Source: Mycobacterium sp. 852002-50816_SCH5313054-b
GTDB lineage: Bacteria; Actinomycetota; Actinomycetes; Mycobacteriales; Mycobacteriaceae
Length of the DNA stretch: 64,000 bases
Direction: 5' to 3'
NCBI RefSeq assembly: GCF_001667185.1
Contig: NZ_LZIC01000023.1
Location: 1 to 64,000, forward strand
Shown here: positions 7,731 through 16,429 of the stretch, piece by piece
How the letters are laid out: each line of letters begins with the position of its first letter
Numbering within the stretch: position 1 is the stretch's first letter
Translations under genes and position numbers: made by a program
The notes under the pieces: generated by a model
What the model was told of the DNA's origin: nothing
What the model saw: only the letters and a program-made list of their open reading frames with translations
The model's database searches: none

Positions 7731-9211
7731 TGATCCGCCTTACCGAGGGTGACCTGGACGGTGCGGCTGCCACCGCCGGGATCCTGGAACGTCAGCGACA
7801 CCTTGTCACCGGGCGCCTTCGAGCGGACCGCGGCGACCAGCGCGTCGGCGCTGTTGATCGGGCGGTCGTCGACCTTGGTGACGACGACCCCCTTGGGCAC
7901 TCCGGCGCTCGCCGCCGCCCCGTTCGCCACGACGTCGACGACCTTGGCGCCCGGGGTGCCCTTGTCGCTGGTCACCTGCACGCCGAGCGAGGCGTGCGTC
8001 GCCTTGCCGGTGGCAATCAGCTCGTCGGCGATGCGCTTGGCCTGGTCGACGGGAATCGCGAAGCCGAGGCCGATCGAGCCGCTCTGCGCGTCCGGCGAAT
8101 CGGCGCCCAGGGTGGCGATCGCGGAGTTGACGCCCACCAGCTGGCCGCTCATGTTGACCAGCGCGCCACCGGAGTTGCCCGGGTTGATCGCGGCATCGGT
8201 CTGAATCGCGTCCAGCACGGTGTTCTGGTTCCCCGACTCGCCGGTGGTGGACACCGGCCGGTTCATCGCGCTGATGATTCCAGTGGTCACCGTGCCGGAC
8301 AGGCCCAGGGGCGACCCGATCGCCACCACCGGCTGGCCGACCCGCAGATCCGCCGAGGAGCCCAGGCTGATGGGGTTCAGGCCGGACACGCCCTGCACGC
8401 GGATCACGGCGATGTCGCTGGTGGGGTCAGCACCGACCACCGTGAACGGCGCGGTACGGCCGTCGGAGAAGGTGACCGTCGTCTTCGGCGGCGGACCAGC
8501 GGGTCCGGGCCCACCCGGGCCGCCGGGGCCACCCGGGCCGCCGGGGCCACCCGGGCCGCCGGGCTTGGCCGCGGCCGCGACCACGTGGTTGTTGGTCAGG
8601 ATCAGCCCGTCGGTCGACAGGACGATGCCGGAGCCCTCTTCCGACTGGCGGCCCAGGTCGGTCTCCAACATGACCACGCTGGGCACCACCTTGGCGGCCA
8701 CCTGTTCCACCGTGCCCGGCGGCATGTTCGCGGCCGGGACGCCGGGAGCGGCACCCGGGATTATTCCGTGGCCGTTGCTGCTCGCGGAGTGGGTGCCGAG
8801 CTCGACGGCCGTTGCCGCGGCGCCGCCGATGCCGGCCGACACGACCGCGATGGCCAGCGCGCCGGCCACCAACAGCCCTGCGCGGGAACGCTTCTGGGGC
8901 CCCGGAGGCATCGGCGGCAGCATGTGGATGGGGCCCGTCCCGGTGCCGCCGGGTATCGGACCCGGGCCGGTGCCGCCGGGTATCCGGCCCGGCCCGCTGC
9001 CACTGAACGGCTCGTAGGGCTCGTAGGGCCGCCGGTACGGGGTCGTCTGCGTGGGCTGCGACGGCTGGGCCGGCTGCTGATAGCGCCAGTCGTACTGCGG
9101 GTTGTACGGCTGCTGGCGCCCCTGCGCATAGGCGGGGGGCACAGGCTGATTAGGCCCGGTACGGTATCCCGGCTGCTGCGGCGGTGGCGAATACCTCGGG
9201 TCATTCGTCAT
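7727..9211 (-). CDS. pepD: HtrA-like serine protease PepD
   Basis: 494 aa membrane-anchored HtrA/DegP-type protease and chaperone of the cell envelope. Residues 1-105 are a Pro/Gln/Tyr-rich cytoplasmic tail; one membrane segment lies at about 112-134. The trypsin-like domain has catalytic His209 (TNNHVV), Asp266 (SDIAVI) and Ser347 (GNSGGA). A PDZ domain covers about 400-490. Between His209 and Asp266 lies an extra Pro-Gly-Gly run (about 217-240) encoded by an 18-bp tandem repeat. H37Rv PepD (Rv0983) is shorter here. The gene follows mprB with a putative MprA box, consistent with MprAB control of envelope stress. Confidence 0.95.
   Translation of the reverse strand: MTNDPRYSPPPQQPGYRTGPNQPVPPAYAQGRQQPYNPQYDWRYQQPAQPSQPTQTTPYRRPYEPYEPFSGSGPGRIPGGTGPGPIPGGTGTGPIHMLPPMPPGPQKRSRAGLLVAGALAIAVVSAGIGGAAATAVELGTHSASSNGHGIIPGAAPGVPAANMPPGTVEQVAAKVVPSVVMLETDLGRQSEEGSGIVLSTDGLILTNNHVVAAAAKPGGPGGPGGPGGPGGPGGPGPAGPPPKTTVTFSDGRTAPFTVVGADPTSDIAVIRVQGVSGLNPISLGSSADLRVGQPVVAIGSPLGLSGTVTTGIISAMNRPVSTTGESGNQNTVLDAIQTDAAINPGNSGGALVNMSGQLVGVNSAIATLGADSPDAQSGSIGLGFAIPVDQAKRIADELIATGKATHASLGVQVTSDKGTPGAKVVDVVANGAAASAGVPKGVVVTKVDDRPINSADALVAAVRSKAPGDKVSLTFQDPGGGSRTVQVTLGKADQ
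8511..8563 (+). repeat. 18-bp tandem repeat inside pepD
   Basis: CCACCCGGGCCGCCGGGG occurs at 8511-8528 and 8529-8546, with a third copy at 8547-8563 lacking its last base. It encodes the collagen-like Gly-Gly-Pro insert of the protease domain. Each unit is a multiple of three, so copy-number change keeps the frame. Strand slippage here would vary loop length between strains. Confidence 0.9.
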
Positions 9212-9284
9212 GTCGCTACGTCGCTCTTCCTATATTCCAGATTTTTGGGCTCGACTTCGCTCGAGTCCAACACTAGCTGCAGAC

Positions 9285-10832
9285 CTACCTTGCCCGCGCG
9301 GACTGAGAGTCCACTGAGATAACGTTCGCCGAATCCCGAGAGTTCGCCGCGGGGTCCGCCACGGGCACGTAAGGGTCGGTTTCGGTGTCCGTCGTCAGGA
9401 CCTCGGTGTCGGCCACGCCCCTCGGGGCCGGTATCCGGCGGCCGGGAAGCAGCACATAGATGGAGGTGCCCGGCGGTTGGCCCCCGGGCACGGTGTCCTC
9501 GACCCGTAGCAGCCCACCGTGGTTGAGCACCACCTTTTTGACGATCGCCAACCCAAGCCCCGAACCGGGCATCGCCCGCGCCGTCGTCGACCGGTAGAAG
9601 CGCTCGAAAACCAGGCGGCGCTCGTGCAGCGGGATGCCGGGCCCATGGTCGGACACCACCAGCTCGGCGTGCGTGGAGTCCAGTTGCCTCATCGTGATCC
9701 CGACCCGCGCGCCCGGCGGACTCCACTTGGCCGCGTTGTCCATCAGGTTCAGCACCGCTCGCGAGAGCCCGGCCGCGTCACCGTAGACCTGCCATCCGAT
9801 CGCGTCGACGTCGAAGTGAATGTCGTTGCGCCGCCGCCGTACTCGCTCCAGGCTCCGATCGATCACCTCGGACATGTCCACCGTCTCGTGCACGACCTGA
9901 CCGGCGTCGTCGCGGGTCAGGTCCACCAAATCGCCGACCAGCGTGGACAGTTCCTCGATTTGCGCCAGCACGTCGGCACGCAGGTCCACCATCTCCTGTT
10001 CGGGCAGCCGCGGCGCCCCGGGCTCCATCGAGGCCATCAAGAGTTCGACGTTGGTGCGCAGCGACGTCAGCGGCGTGCGCAGTTCGTGCCCGGCGTCGGT
10101 GACCAGCCGCGCCTGCCGCTCCCGGGACTCGGCCAACGCCCGCAGCATCAAGTTGAAAGCCTCGGTGAGCCTTGCCAATTCGTCGCTGCCGAACACCGGG
10201 ATGGGGCGCAGGTCGTCGGTGCGCGCCACCCGCTCGGCGGCCTGGGTCAGGCGGGCCACCGGCCGCAACCCCGCCCGGGTGACCATTCCGCCGGCCACCG
10301 CGGCGACCGCGACGCCGACGCCGCCGACGATGAGCAGCACCCAGCGCAGCTTGGTCATCACCGCCTCGGTGGGCTTGAGGCTCTTGGAGATCAGCAATGA
10401 ACTGCCGTTGGGCAGGTGGATCGCCAGTATTCGTTGATCCGACGCGGTGCGACGCGACATGAACAAATCGCCGCTGATGACGGCCTTCTCGGTGGCGCCG
10501 ACGGGCAGGCTCTGGCCCGGCTGGTTGGCGCTGTAGATGGAGTGGCCCGGGTTCACCAGCATGGCGTTGACGTCCGAGTACGCGGTGCCCTCGATGGCCT
10601 TTCCCGGGTCGGCGGCCAGCGAACCGCTGGCGATCAGCAGCTGCGCCCGGCTCTGCAACTGGTTGTCGATATCGCTGTAGAGCGCGGCCGAAATCACCGC
10701 GTAGACAGCGAAGGACATCAACACGACGACCATCGCCACCATCGACATCGCCAGCAGCATCACCCGCCATCGCAGGGACAGCGAGCTGGTGGCTCGCAGC
10801 GGTGCGCGCCGGTGCCGATGCAACCGGATCAT
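9285..10832 (-). CDS. mprB: Sensor histidine kinase MprB
   Basis: 515 aa sensor of envelope stress, partner of MprA. Layout: basic N-terminus, TM1 at about 22-48, extracytoplasmic sensor domain to about 160, TM2 at about 163-185, HAMP (186-240), then the kinase core. The phospho-acceptor His249 is in DAGHELRTPL. The N box (NLMDNAAKWS), G1 (SDHGPGIP), F box (FERFYRS) and G2 (GSGLGLAIV) are all present. Its ATG overlaps the mprA stop by one base. A C-terminal tail of about 45 residues lies beyond the ATPase domain. Confidence 0.97.
   Translation of the reverse strand: MIRLHRHRRAPLRATSSLSLRWRVMLLAMSMVAMVVVLMSFAVYAVISAALYSDIDNQLQSRAQLLIASGSLAADPGKAIEGTAYSDVNAMLVNPGHSIYSANQPGQSLPVGATEKAVISGDLFMSRRTASDQRILAIHLPNGSSLLISKSLKPTEAVMTKLRWVLLIVGGVGVAVAAVAGGMVTRAGLRPVARLTQAAERVARTDDLRPIPVFGSDELARLTEAFNLMLRALAESRERQARLVTDAGHELRTPLTSLRTNVELLMASMEPGAPRLPEQEMVDLRADVLAQIEELSTLVGDLVDLTRDDAGQVVHETVDMSEVIDRSLERVRRRRNDIHFDVDAIGWQVYGDAAGLSRAVLNLMDNAAKWSPPGARVGITMRQLDSTHAELVVSDHGPGIPLHERRLVFERFYRSTTARAMPGSGLGLAIVKKVVLNHGGLLRVEDTVPGGQPPGTSIYVLLPGRRIPAPRGVADTEVLTTDTETDPYVPVADPAANSRDSANVISVDSQSARAR
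9302..9320 (-). promoter_or_regulatory. Putative MprA box upstream of pepD
   Basis: Two direct repeats, ACTGAGAG (9302-9309) and ACTGAGAT (9313-9320), are spaced 11 bp apart, the same period as the repeat before mprA. They lie inside the 3' end of mprB, about 90 bp upstream of the pepD start. MprA is known to bind loosely conserved 8-bp direct repeats (minus-strand core TCTCAG). This would give pepD its own MprA-driven promoter. Confidence 0.6.
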
Positions 10833-11524
10833 CAGGGCGGGGTCTCCCGAAGGACGTATCCCACCCCGCGCACCGTGTGGATCAGTCGGAGCTCACCCTC
10901 GGCTTCGGTCTTGCGACGCAGATAGCCGACGTAGACCTCCAGCGCGTTGCCCGAGGTGGGAAAGTCGAATCCCCACACCTCCTCGAGAATGCGGCTGCGG
11001 GTCAGCACCCGGCGCGGGTTGGCGATCAGCATTTCCAGCAGCGCGAACTCGGTGCGGGTCAGGCTGATCCGGCGTTGTCCGCGGGTGACTTCGCGTGTCA
11101 CCGGGTCCAGGCTCAGGTCGGAGAAACTCATGGCCACCGAGTCGGCGTCGTCGTCGGGCTTGGTGCGCCGCAGCAGCGCCCGCATCCGCGCCAGCAGCTC
11201 TTCGAGGGCGAACGGCTTCGGCAGGTAGTCGTCGGCGCCGGCGTCCAGGCCGGCGACCCGCTCCGAAACCGAATCGCGGGCGGTGAGCACCAGGATCGGC
11301 AGGTCGTCGCCCGTGCTGCGCAGCTGGCGGCACACCTCGAGGCCGTCCAGGCGCGGCATCATCACATCCAGCACGAGGGCGTCGGGCCGGTCGCTGGCGA
11401 TCATCTCCAGGGCCTCGAGCCCGTCATGGGCCAGCTCGACCGAGTACCCGTTGAAGGAAAGCGAGCGGCGCAGTGACTCGCGCACCGCGCGATCGTCGTC
11501 GACGACAAGTATGCGCACGGCCAT
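10832..11524 (-). CDS. mprA: Response regulator MprA
   Basis: 230 aa OmpR/PhoB-class regulator. The receiver domain has the acidic pocket (VVDDD, 8-11), phospho-acceptor Asp53 ([11 protein letters not shown]), Thr in VLTARD and Lys in LPKPF. A winged-helix DNA-binding domain follows ([23 protein letters not shown] to GVGYVLRE). With MprB it responds to detergent and envelope stress and controls itself, pepD and sigma-factor genes in M. tuberculosis. A direct repeat fitting the MprA box lies 17-35 bp upstream. Confidence 0.97.
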   Translation of the reverse strand: MAVRILVVDDDRAVRESLRRSLSFNGYSVELAHDGLEALEMIASDRPDALVLDVMMPRLDGLEVCRQLRSTGDDLPILVLTARDSVSERVAGLDAGADDYLPKPFALEELLARMRALLRRTKPDDDADSVAMSFSDLSLDPVTREVTRGQRRISLTRTEFALLEMLIANPRRVLTRSRILEEVWGFDFPTSGNALEVYVGYLRRKTEAEGELRLIHTVRGVGYVLRETPP

Positions 11525-11540
11525 TAGTTTCGTCCCAGCG

Positions 11541-11559
11541 CCTGAGAGCCGCCTGAGAG
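11541..11559 (-). promoter_or_regulatory. MprA box upstream of mprA (autoregulation)
   Basis: Two identical 8-mers, CCTGAGAG, at 11541-11548 and 11552-11559 have an 11-bp period (minus strand CTCTCAGG). This fits the tandem 8-bp repeats recognised by MprA. The site lies between rpmF and the mprA start, where autoregulation is expected. It is a closer pair than the one before pepD. Confidence 0.75.
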
Positions 11560-11581
11560 GCGCGCCGCGTATTTGCCGAGA

Positions 11582-11755
11582 TTAACGCTTGTCGAGATCG
11601 ATGAGACCCAGCCGCGCGGCCTTGAGCAGCCTGCGGGGCACCTTGTGCTTCTGGCCTGCCACCGTCACGCCGACGAGCTCGGTCTTCGTGGCCTTCCACT
11701 GCGCGCGACGGCTTCGGGTGTTCGCGCGCGACATCCTGCGCTTGGGTACGGCCAT
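11582..11755 (-). CDS. rpmF: 50S ribosomal protein L32
   Basis: 57 aa. [17 protein letters not shown] is the universal L32 start. The protein has no cysteine at all, so it is the zinc-free form of L32 rather than the four-cysteine zinc-ribbon form. It ends [12 protein letters not shown] at 11755; a much longer in-frame reading upstream runs antisense to the AtuA-like gene and is rejected. It lies upstream of mprA in the same direction with 57 bp between them. Confidence 0.95.
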   Translation of the reverse strand: MAVPKRRMSRANTRSRRAQWKATKTELVGVTVAGQKHKVPRRLLKAARLGLIDLDKR

Positions 11756-11892
11756 GGTCGGGCCTAACTCCTCGGGTCGGGGGATATGCCGCGCGGCGTG
11801 CCGGTCGGGCCGAACGTGCGACGATTGCCTATCAGGATAGTGGGTGACCTGCTCGCCGCCAAAATGACGGCGCACTGGCCGGGCGGACGTCC

Positions 11893-11934
11893 TTGACGCG
11901 CCACCGGCGCGACCCGCTAACCTACCGGTTGGTT
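11893..11934 (+). promoter_or_regulatory. Promoter with overlapping operator for the acyl-CoA operon
   Basis: TTGACG (11893-11898) and TAACCT (11918-11923) are spaced 19 bp and fit a housekeeping mycobacterial promoter. Covering the -10 box is a near-perfect 16-bp palindrome (11919-11934: AACCTACC/GGTTGGTT, one mismatched pair, centre ACCGGT), the type of site bound by TetR-family repressors. A third GGTT repeat follows. The ATG of the first operon gene is at 11978. The cognate repressor is not in the window. Confidence 0.55.
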
Positions 11935-11977
11935 GGTTGGTTTGCGCGCACCGGTGAATCGCAGATTGGAGGACTGC

Positions 11978-13687
11978 ATGGCCTCTGCTCCTGGTCGCGA
12001 CGCCGTCCGGATCGCGAACTGTTCCGGGTTCTACGGCGACCGGCTCTCGGCGATGCGCGAGATGCTGACCGGCGGGGACGTCGACTACCTCACCGGGGAC
12101 TACCTGGCCGAACTCACCATGCTGATCCTCGGCCGCGACCGGATGAAGCACCCCGAGCGCGGCTATGCCAAGACCTTCCTGACCCAACTCGAGGACTGCC
12201 TGGGCGAAGCCCACGACCGTGGCGTGCGCATCGTCGCCAACGCCGGCGGCCTCAACCCGGCCGGGTTGGCCGACGCGATCCGCGCGCTGGCCGAGCGCCT
12301 GGGCGTCCCCGCCCGCGTCGCGCACGTGGAGGGTGACGACCTGCAGCCGCGGGCGGCCGAGCTGGGGCTGGGCGCGCCGCTCGCCGCGAACGCCTACCTG
12401 GGCGCGTGGGGCATCGTCGAGTGCCTGGGCGGCGGCGCCGACGTCGTCGTCACCGGACGGGTCACCGACGCCTCGGTGATCGTCGGGGCGGCGGCGGCGC
12501 ACTTCGGCTGGGGTCCGACCGACTACGACCAGCTTGCGGGTGCCGTGGTCGCCGGCCACGTCATCGAATGCGGCGTCCAGGCCACCGGCGGCAACTATTC
12601 CTTCTTCACCGAGGTGGCCGACCTGACCCACGCCGGTTTCCCCCTGGCCGAGGTCTTCGCCGACGGCTCGTCGGTGATCACCAAGCATCCCGGCACCGGC
12701 GGCCTGGTCAGCGTCGACACCGTCACCGCGCAGCTGCTCTATGAGATCACCGGCGCGCGCTACGCCAACCCCGACGTGACCGCCCGGATGGACACCATCG
12801 CGCTGTCCCCCGACGGCCCCGACCGGGTGCGCATCAGCGGCGTGCGCGGCGAACCGCCCCCGCCCACGTACAAGGTGTCGCTCAACAGCATCGGCGGGTT
12901 CCGCAACGCCATGACGTTCGTGCTCACCGGCCTGGACATCGAGGCCAAGGCCGACTTGGTGCGCCGCCAGCTGGAGGCCGCGTTGACGGTGAAGCCCGCG
13001 GAGCTGCAGTGGGCGCTGGCCCGCACCGACCACACCGACGCCGACACCGAGGAAGCCGCCAGCGCGTCGCTGCACTGCGTGGTCCGCGACCCCGATCCCG
13101 CCAATGTGGGGCGCCAGTTCTCCTCCGCGGCAGTCGAATTGGCGCTGGCCAGCTACCCCGGCTTTCACGTGACCGCCCCGCCCGGTGACGGCCAGGTGTA
13201 CGGGGTGTTCACCGCCGGCTACGTCGACGCCGCGAAAGTGCCGCACGTCGCCGTGCACGCCGACGGGACCGGGACCTACATCCCTTGCGCCACCCAGACT
13301 TTGGAGCTGGCACCCGCCGATCCCCCGCCGCTGCCCGAGCCGTTGCCGGCCGGCCCGACGCGCAGGGTGCCGCTGGGACGCATCGCCGGGGCCCGCAGCG
13401 GCGACAAAGGCGGGGCGGCCAACGTCGGGGTCTGGGTGCGCGGCGACGACCAGTGGCGCTGGCTGGCCAACACGTTGACCGTCGAGCTGTTCACCGAACT
13501 GCTGCCCGAGGCGGCCGACTTCGACGTCACCCGCCACCTGCTGCCCAATCTGCGCGCGGTGAACTTCGTCGTCGACGGCATCCTCGGCCAGGGCGTCGCC
13601 TATCAAGCGCGGTTCGATCCCCAGGCCAAGGGGCTGGGCGAATGGCTGCGCGGCCGCCACGTCGACATCCCGGAGAGCCTGTTGTGA
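11978..13687 (+). CDS. AtuA-like protein (DUF1446, acyclic terpene utilization family)
   Basis: 569 aa, H37Rv Rv0976c-like. The DUF1446 core begins [13 protein letters not shown] and contains [42 protein letters not shown] and [15 protein letters not shown]. AtuA in Pseudomonas is essential for citronellol/geraniol catabolism, but its reaction is unproven. ATG at 11978 has GGAGG 7 nt upstream; an upstream in-frame GTG lies in the operator and is rejected. The stop overlaps the next start (GTGA). It is first of a six-gene operon with two acyl-CoA dehydrogenases, both carboxylase subunits and an enoyl-CoA hydratase. Confidence 0.9.
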   Translation: MASAPGRDAVRIANCSGFYGDRLSAMREMLTGGDVDYLTGDYLAELTMLILGRDRMKHPERGYAKTFLTQLEDCLGEAHDRGVRIVANAGGLNPAGLADAIRALAERLGVPARVAHVEGDDLQPRAAELGLGAPLAANAYLGAWGIVECLGGGADVVVTGRVTDASVIVGAAAAHFGWGPTDYDQLAGAVVAGHVIECGVQATGGNYSFFTEVADLTHAGFPLAEVFADGSSVITKHPGTGGLVSVDTVTAQLLYEITGARYANPDVTARMDTIALSPDGPDRVRISGVRGEPPPPTYKVSLNSIGGFRNAMTFVLTGLDIEAKADLVRRQLEAALTVKPAELQWALARTDHTDADTEEAASASLHCVVRDPDPANVGRQFSSAAVELALASYPGFHVTAPPGDGQVYGVFTAGYVDAAKVPHVAVHADGTGTYIPCATQTLELAPADPPPLPEPLPAGPTRRVPLGRIAGARSGDKGGAANVGVWVRGDDQWRWLANTLTVELFTELLPEAADFDVTRHLLPNLRAVNFVVDGILGQGVAYQARFDPQAKGLGEWLRGRHVDIPESLL

Positions 13688-14832
13688 ATATCTGGACCAC
13701 GCCCGAGCGCGAACAGCTGCGAAAGACGGTGCGCTCCTTCACCGAACGCGAGATCCTGCCCCATGCCAACGAGTGGGAACGCACCGGCGAGCTGCCGCGC
13801 GACCTGCACCGCCGCGCCGGCGCGGCCGGGCTGTTGGGCGCGAGCTTTCCCGAATCGGTCGGCGGCGGCGGCGGCGACGGCGCCGACGCCGTGGTCATCT
13901 GCGAGGAGGTGCACCAATCCGGCGCCCCCGGAGGCGTCTTCGCATCGCTGTTCACCTCCGGCATCGCGGTGCCGCACATGGCCGCCTCCGGCGACGCCCG
14001 GCTGATCGACGAGTTCGTGCGGCCGACGCTGGCCGGCGAGAAGATCGGCGCGCTGGCCATCACCGAGCCCGGCGGCGGTTCCGACGTCGGGCACCTGCGC
14101 ACCGCGGCGGTGCGGGACGGCGACCACTACGTCGTCAACGGCGCCAAGACCTACATCACCTCCGGAGTGCGCGCCGACTACGTCGTGACCGCGGTGCGCA
14201 CCGGCGGCCCGGGCGCCGCCGGGGTTTCGCTGCTGGCGATCGAGAAGGGCACGCCCGGATTCGAGGTCACCCGCAAGCTGGACAAGATGGGCTGGCGATC
14301 CTCGGACACCGCGGAGCTGTCCTTCACCGACGCGCGGGTGCCGGCCGCCAATCTCGTCGGTGCCGAGAACAGTGGGTTCCTCCAGATCGCGCAGGCCTTC
14401 GTCGCGGAGCGGATCGGCCTTGCCGCGCAGGCCTATTCGAGCGCGCAGCGCTGCCTGGACATCACGCTGGTCTGGTGTCGCGATCGGGAGACGTTCGGGC
14501 GACCGCTGATCTCGCGCCAGTCGGTGCAGAACACGCTGGCCGAGATGGCCCGGCGCATCGACGTCGCCCGGGTCTACTCCCGCAACGTGGTCGAGCGCCA
14601 GCTCGCCGGCGAGACCAACCTCATCGCTCAGGTGTGTTTCGCCAAGAACACCGCCGTCGAGGCCGGGGAATGGGTGGCCAACCAGGCCGTCCAGCTCTTC
14701 GGCGGCATGGGCTACATGGCCGAATCCGAAGTCGAACGCCAATACCGCGACATGCGGATCCTGGGCATCGGCGGGGGCACCACCGAGATCCTGACCGCAC
14801 TCGCCGCCAAGACGCTGGGATTCCAATCGTGA
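13684..14832 (+). CDS. fadE13: Acyl-CoA dehydrogenase (FadE13-like)
   Basis: 382 aa flavoprotein forming an alpha,beta double bond in an acyl-CoA. FAD/substrate motifs [20 protein letters not shown] and [13 protein letters not shown] are intact. The C-terminal part has [46 protein letters not shown] and GGTTEI. A glycine-rich stretch (GGGGGDGAD) follows the first helices. GTG 13684 overlaps the previous stop by 4 bp, and its own stop overlaps accD2 by 4 bp. Chain length and branching of the substrate are unknown. Confidence 0.92.
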   Translation: MNIWTTPEREQLRKTVRSFTEREILPHANEWERTGELPRDLHRRAGAAGLLGASFPESVGGGGGDGADAVVICEEVHQSGAPGGVFASLFTSGIAVPHMAASGDARLIDEFVRPTLAGEKIGALAITEPGGGSDVGHLRTAAVRDGDHYVVNGAKTYITSGVRADYVVTAVRTGGPGAAGVSLLAIEKGTPGFEVTRKLDKMGWRSSDTAELSFTDARVPAANLVGAENSGFLQIAQAFVAERIGLAAQAYSSAQRCLDITLVWCRDRETFGRPLISRQSVQNTLAEMARRIDVARVYSRNVVERQLAGETNLIAQVCFAKNTAVEAGEWVANQAVQLFGGMGYMAESEVERQYRDMRILGIGGGTTEILTALAAKTLGFQS

Positions 14833-16424
14833 CGACACTGCAGTCCACGCTCGACCCGAACTCCACGGCCTACACCGACGCGGCGTCGACGGCGGCCGCG
14901 CGGCTCGACGAGATCGACGCCGAACTCACCAAAGCGCTTGCGGGCGGCGGGCCCAAGTACGTCGAGCGCCACCACGCCCGCGGCAAGCTGACCGCGCGGG
15001 AACGCATCGAGCTGCTCGTCGACCCCGACTCGCCGTTCCTGGAGCTCAGCCCGCTGGCCGCCTACGGCAGCGCGTTTACCGTCGGCGCCAGCACGGTCAC
15101 CGGGATCGGCGTGGTGTCGGGTGTGGAATGCCTGATCGTCGCCAACGACCCGACGGTCAAGGGCGGCACCAGCAACCCGTGGACCCTCAAAAAGATCCTG
15201 CGGGCCAACCAGATCGCCTTCGAAAACCGGCTGCCCGTCGTCTCGCTGGTGGAATCCGGTGGGGCGGACCTGCCCACCCAGAAGGAGATCTTCATCCCCG
15301 GCGGGCAGATGTTCCGCGACCTGACCCGCCTGTCGGCGGCCGGGATTCCCACCATTGCACTGGTTTTCGGCAACTCCACCGCGGGTGGCGCCTACATCCC
15401 CGGCATGTCCGACCACGTCGTGATGATCAAGGAACGTTCGAAGGTGTTCCTCGCCGGCCCCCCGCTGGTGAAGATGGCCACCGGCGAGGAATCCGACGAC
15501 GAGTCGCTGGGCGGTGCCGAAATGCACGCCCGCATCTCGGGTTTGGCCGACTACTTCGCCGCCGACGAGCTCGACGCCATCCGGATCGGACGCCGCATCG
15601 TGGCCCGGCTGAACTGGGTGAAGCAGGGACCGGCCCCTGGGCCCGTGACCGGGCCGCTGTTCGACGCCGAGGAGCTCATCGGCATCGTGCCGGCGGATCT
15701 GCGTGTCCCGTTCGACCCGCGCGAGGTGATCGCCCGCATCGTGGACAGTTCCGAATTCGACGAATTCAAGGCCATGTACGGCTCGTCGCTGGTCACCGGC
15801 TGGGCCCGGCTGCACGGCTACCCCGTGGGCATCCTCGCCAACGCGCGCGGCGTGCTGTTCAGCGAGGAGTCGCAGAAGGCCACCCAGTTCATTCAGCTGG
15901 CCAACCGCTCGAACACGCCATTGTTGTTCCTGCACAACACCACCGGCTACATGGTGGGCAAGGACTACGAAGAGGGCGGGATGATCAAGCACGGGTCGAT
16001 GATGATCAACGCCGTGTCCAACTCGACGGTCCCGCACATCTCGCTGTTGATCGGCGCCTCCTACGGCGCCGGCCACTACGGCATGTGCGGCCGGGCCTAC
16101 GACCCGAGGTTCCTGTTCGCCTGGCCCAGCGCCAAATCCGCGGTGATGGGCGGCGCCCAGCTCGCGGGCGTCTTGTCGATCGTGGCCCGCGCGGCCGCCG
16201 AGGCGCGCGGCCAGCAGGTCGACGAGGACGCCGACGCCGCGATGCGCGCGGCCGTCGAGGGGCAGATCGAAGCCGAGTCGCTGCCGCTGGTGTTGTCCGG
16301 GATGCTCTACGACGACGGGGTGATCGACCCGCGCGACACCCGCACGGTGCTGGGAATGTGTTTGTCCGCCATTGCCAATGGCCCGATCAAGGGGACGTCG
16401 AACTTCGGCGTCTTCCGGATGTGA
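14829..16424 (+). CDS. accD2: Acyl-CoA carboxylase beta (carboxyltransferase) subunit
   Basis: 531 aa. Transfers carboxyl from carboxybiotin to an acyl-CoA. The N-terminal crotonase-like half has GKLTARERIELLVDPDSPFLELSPLA and NDPTVKGGTSNP; the C-terminal half has the oxyanion loop GASYGAGHYGMCGRAYDPRF and MGGAQLAGVLS. The pattern NSTAGGAYIPGMSDHVVMI resembles methylcrotonyl-/geranyl-CoA carboxylase beta subunits rather than propionyl-CoA carboxylase. GTG at 14829 overlaps the fadE13 stop. It pairs with the alpha subunit encoded next. Confidence 0.94.
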   Translation: MTTLQSTLDPNSTAYTDAASTAAARLDEIDAELTKALAGGGPKYVERHHARGKLTARERIELLVDPDSPFLELSPLAAYGSAFTVGASTVTGIGVVSGVECLIVANDPTVKGGTSNPWTLKKILRANQIAFENRLPVVSLVESGGADLPTQKEIFIPGGQMFRDLTRLSAAGIPTIALVFGNSTAGGAYIPGMSDHVVMIKERSKVFLAGPPLVKMATGEESDDESLGGAEMHARISGLADYFAADELDAIRIGRRIVARLNWVKQGPAPGPVTGPLFDAEELIGIVPADLRVPFDPREVIARIVDSSEFDEFKAMYGSSLVTGWARLHGYPVGILANARGVLFSEESQKATQFIQLANRSNTPLLFLHNTTGYMVGKDYEEGGMIKHGSMMINAVSNSTVPHISLLIGASYGAGHYGMCGRAYDPRFLFAWPSAKSAVMGGAQLAGVLSIVARAAAEARGQQVDEDADAAMRAAVEGQIEAESLPLVLSGMLYDDGVIDPRDTRTVLGMCLSAIANGPIKGTSNFGVFRM

Positions 16425-16429
16425 GCCCC

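Noticed and set aside
11756-13660. Minus-strand extension of the rpmF frame through the AtuA-like gene
   Set aside because: Only the last 57 codons match L32; the rest is antisense to a conserved gene with better codon use.
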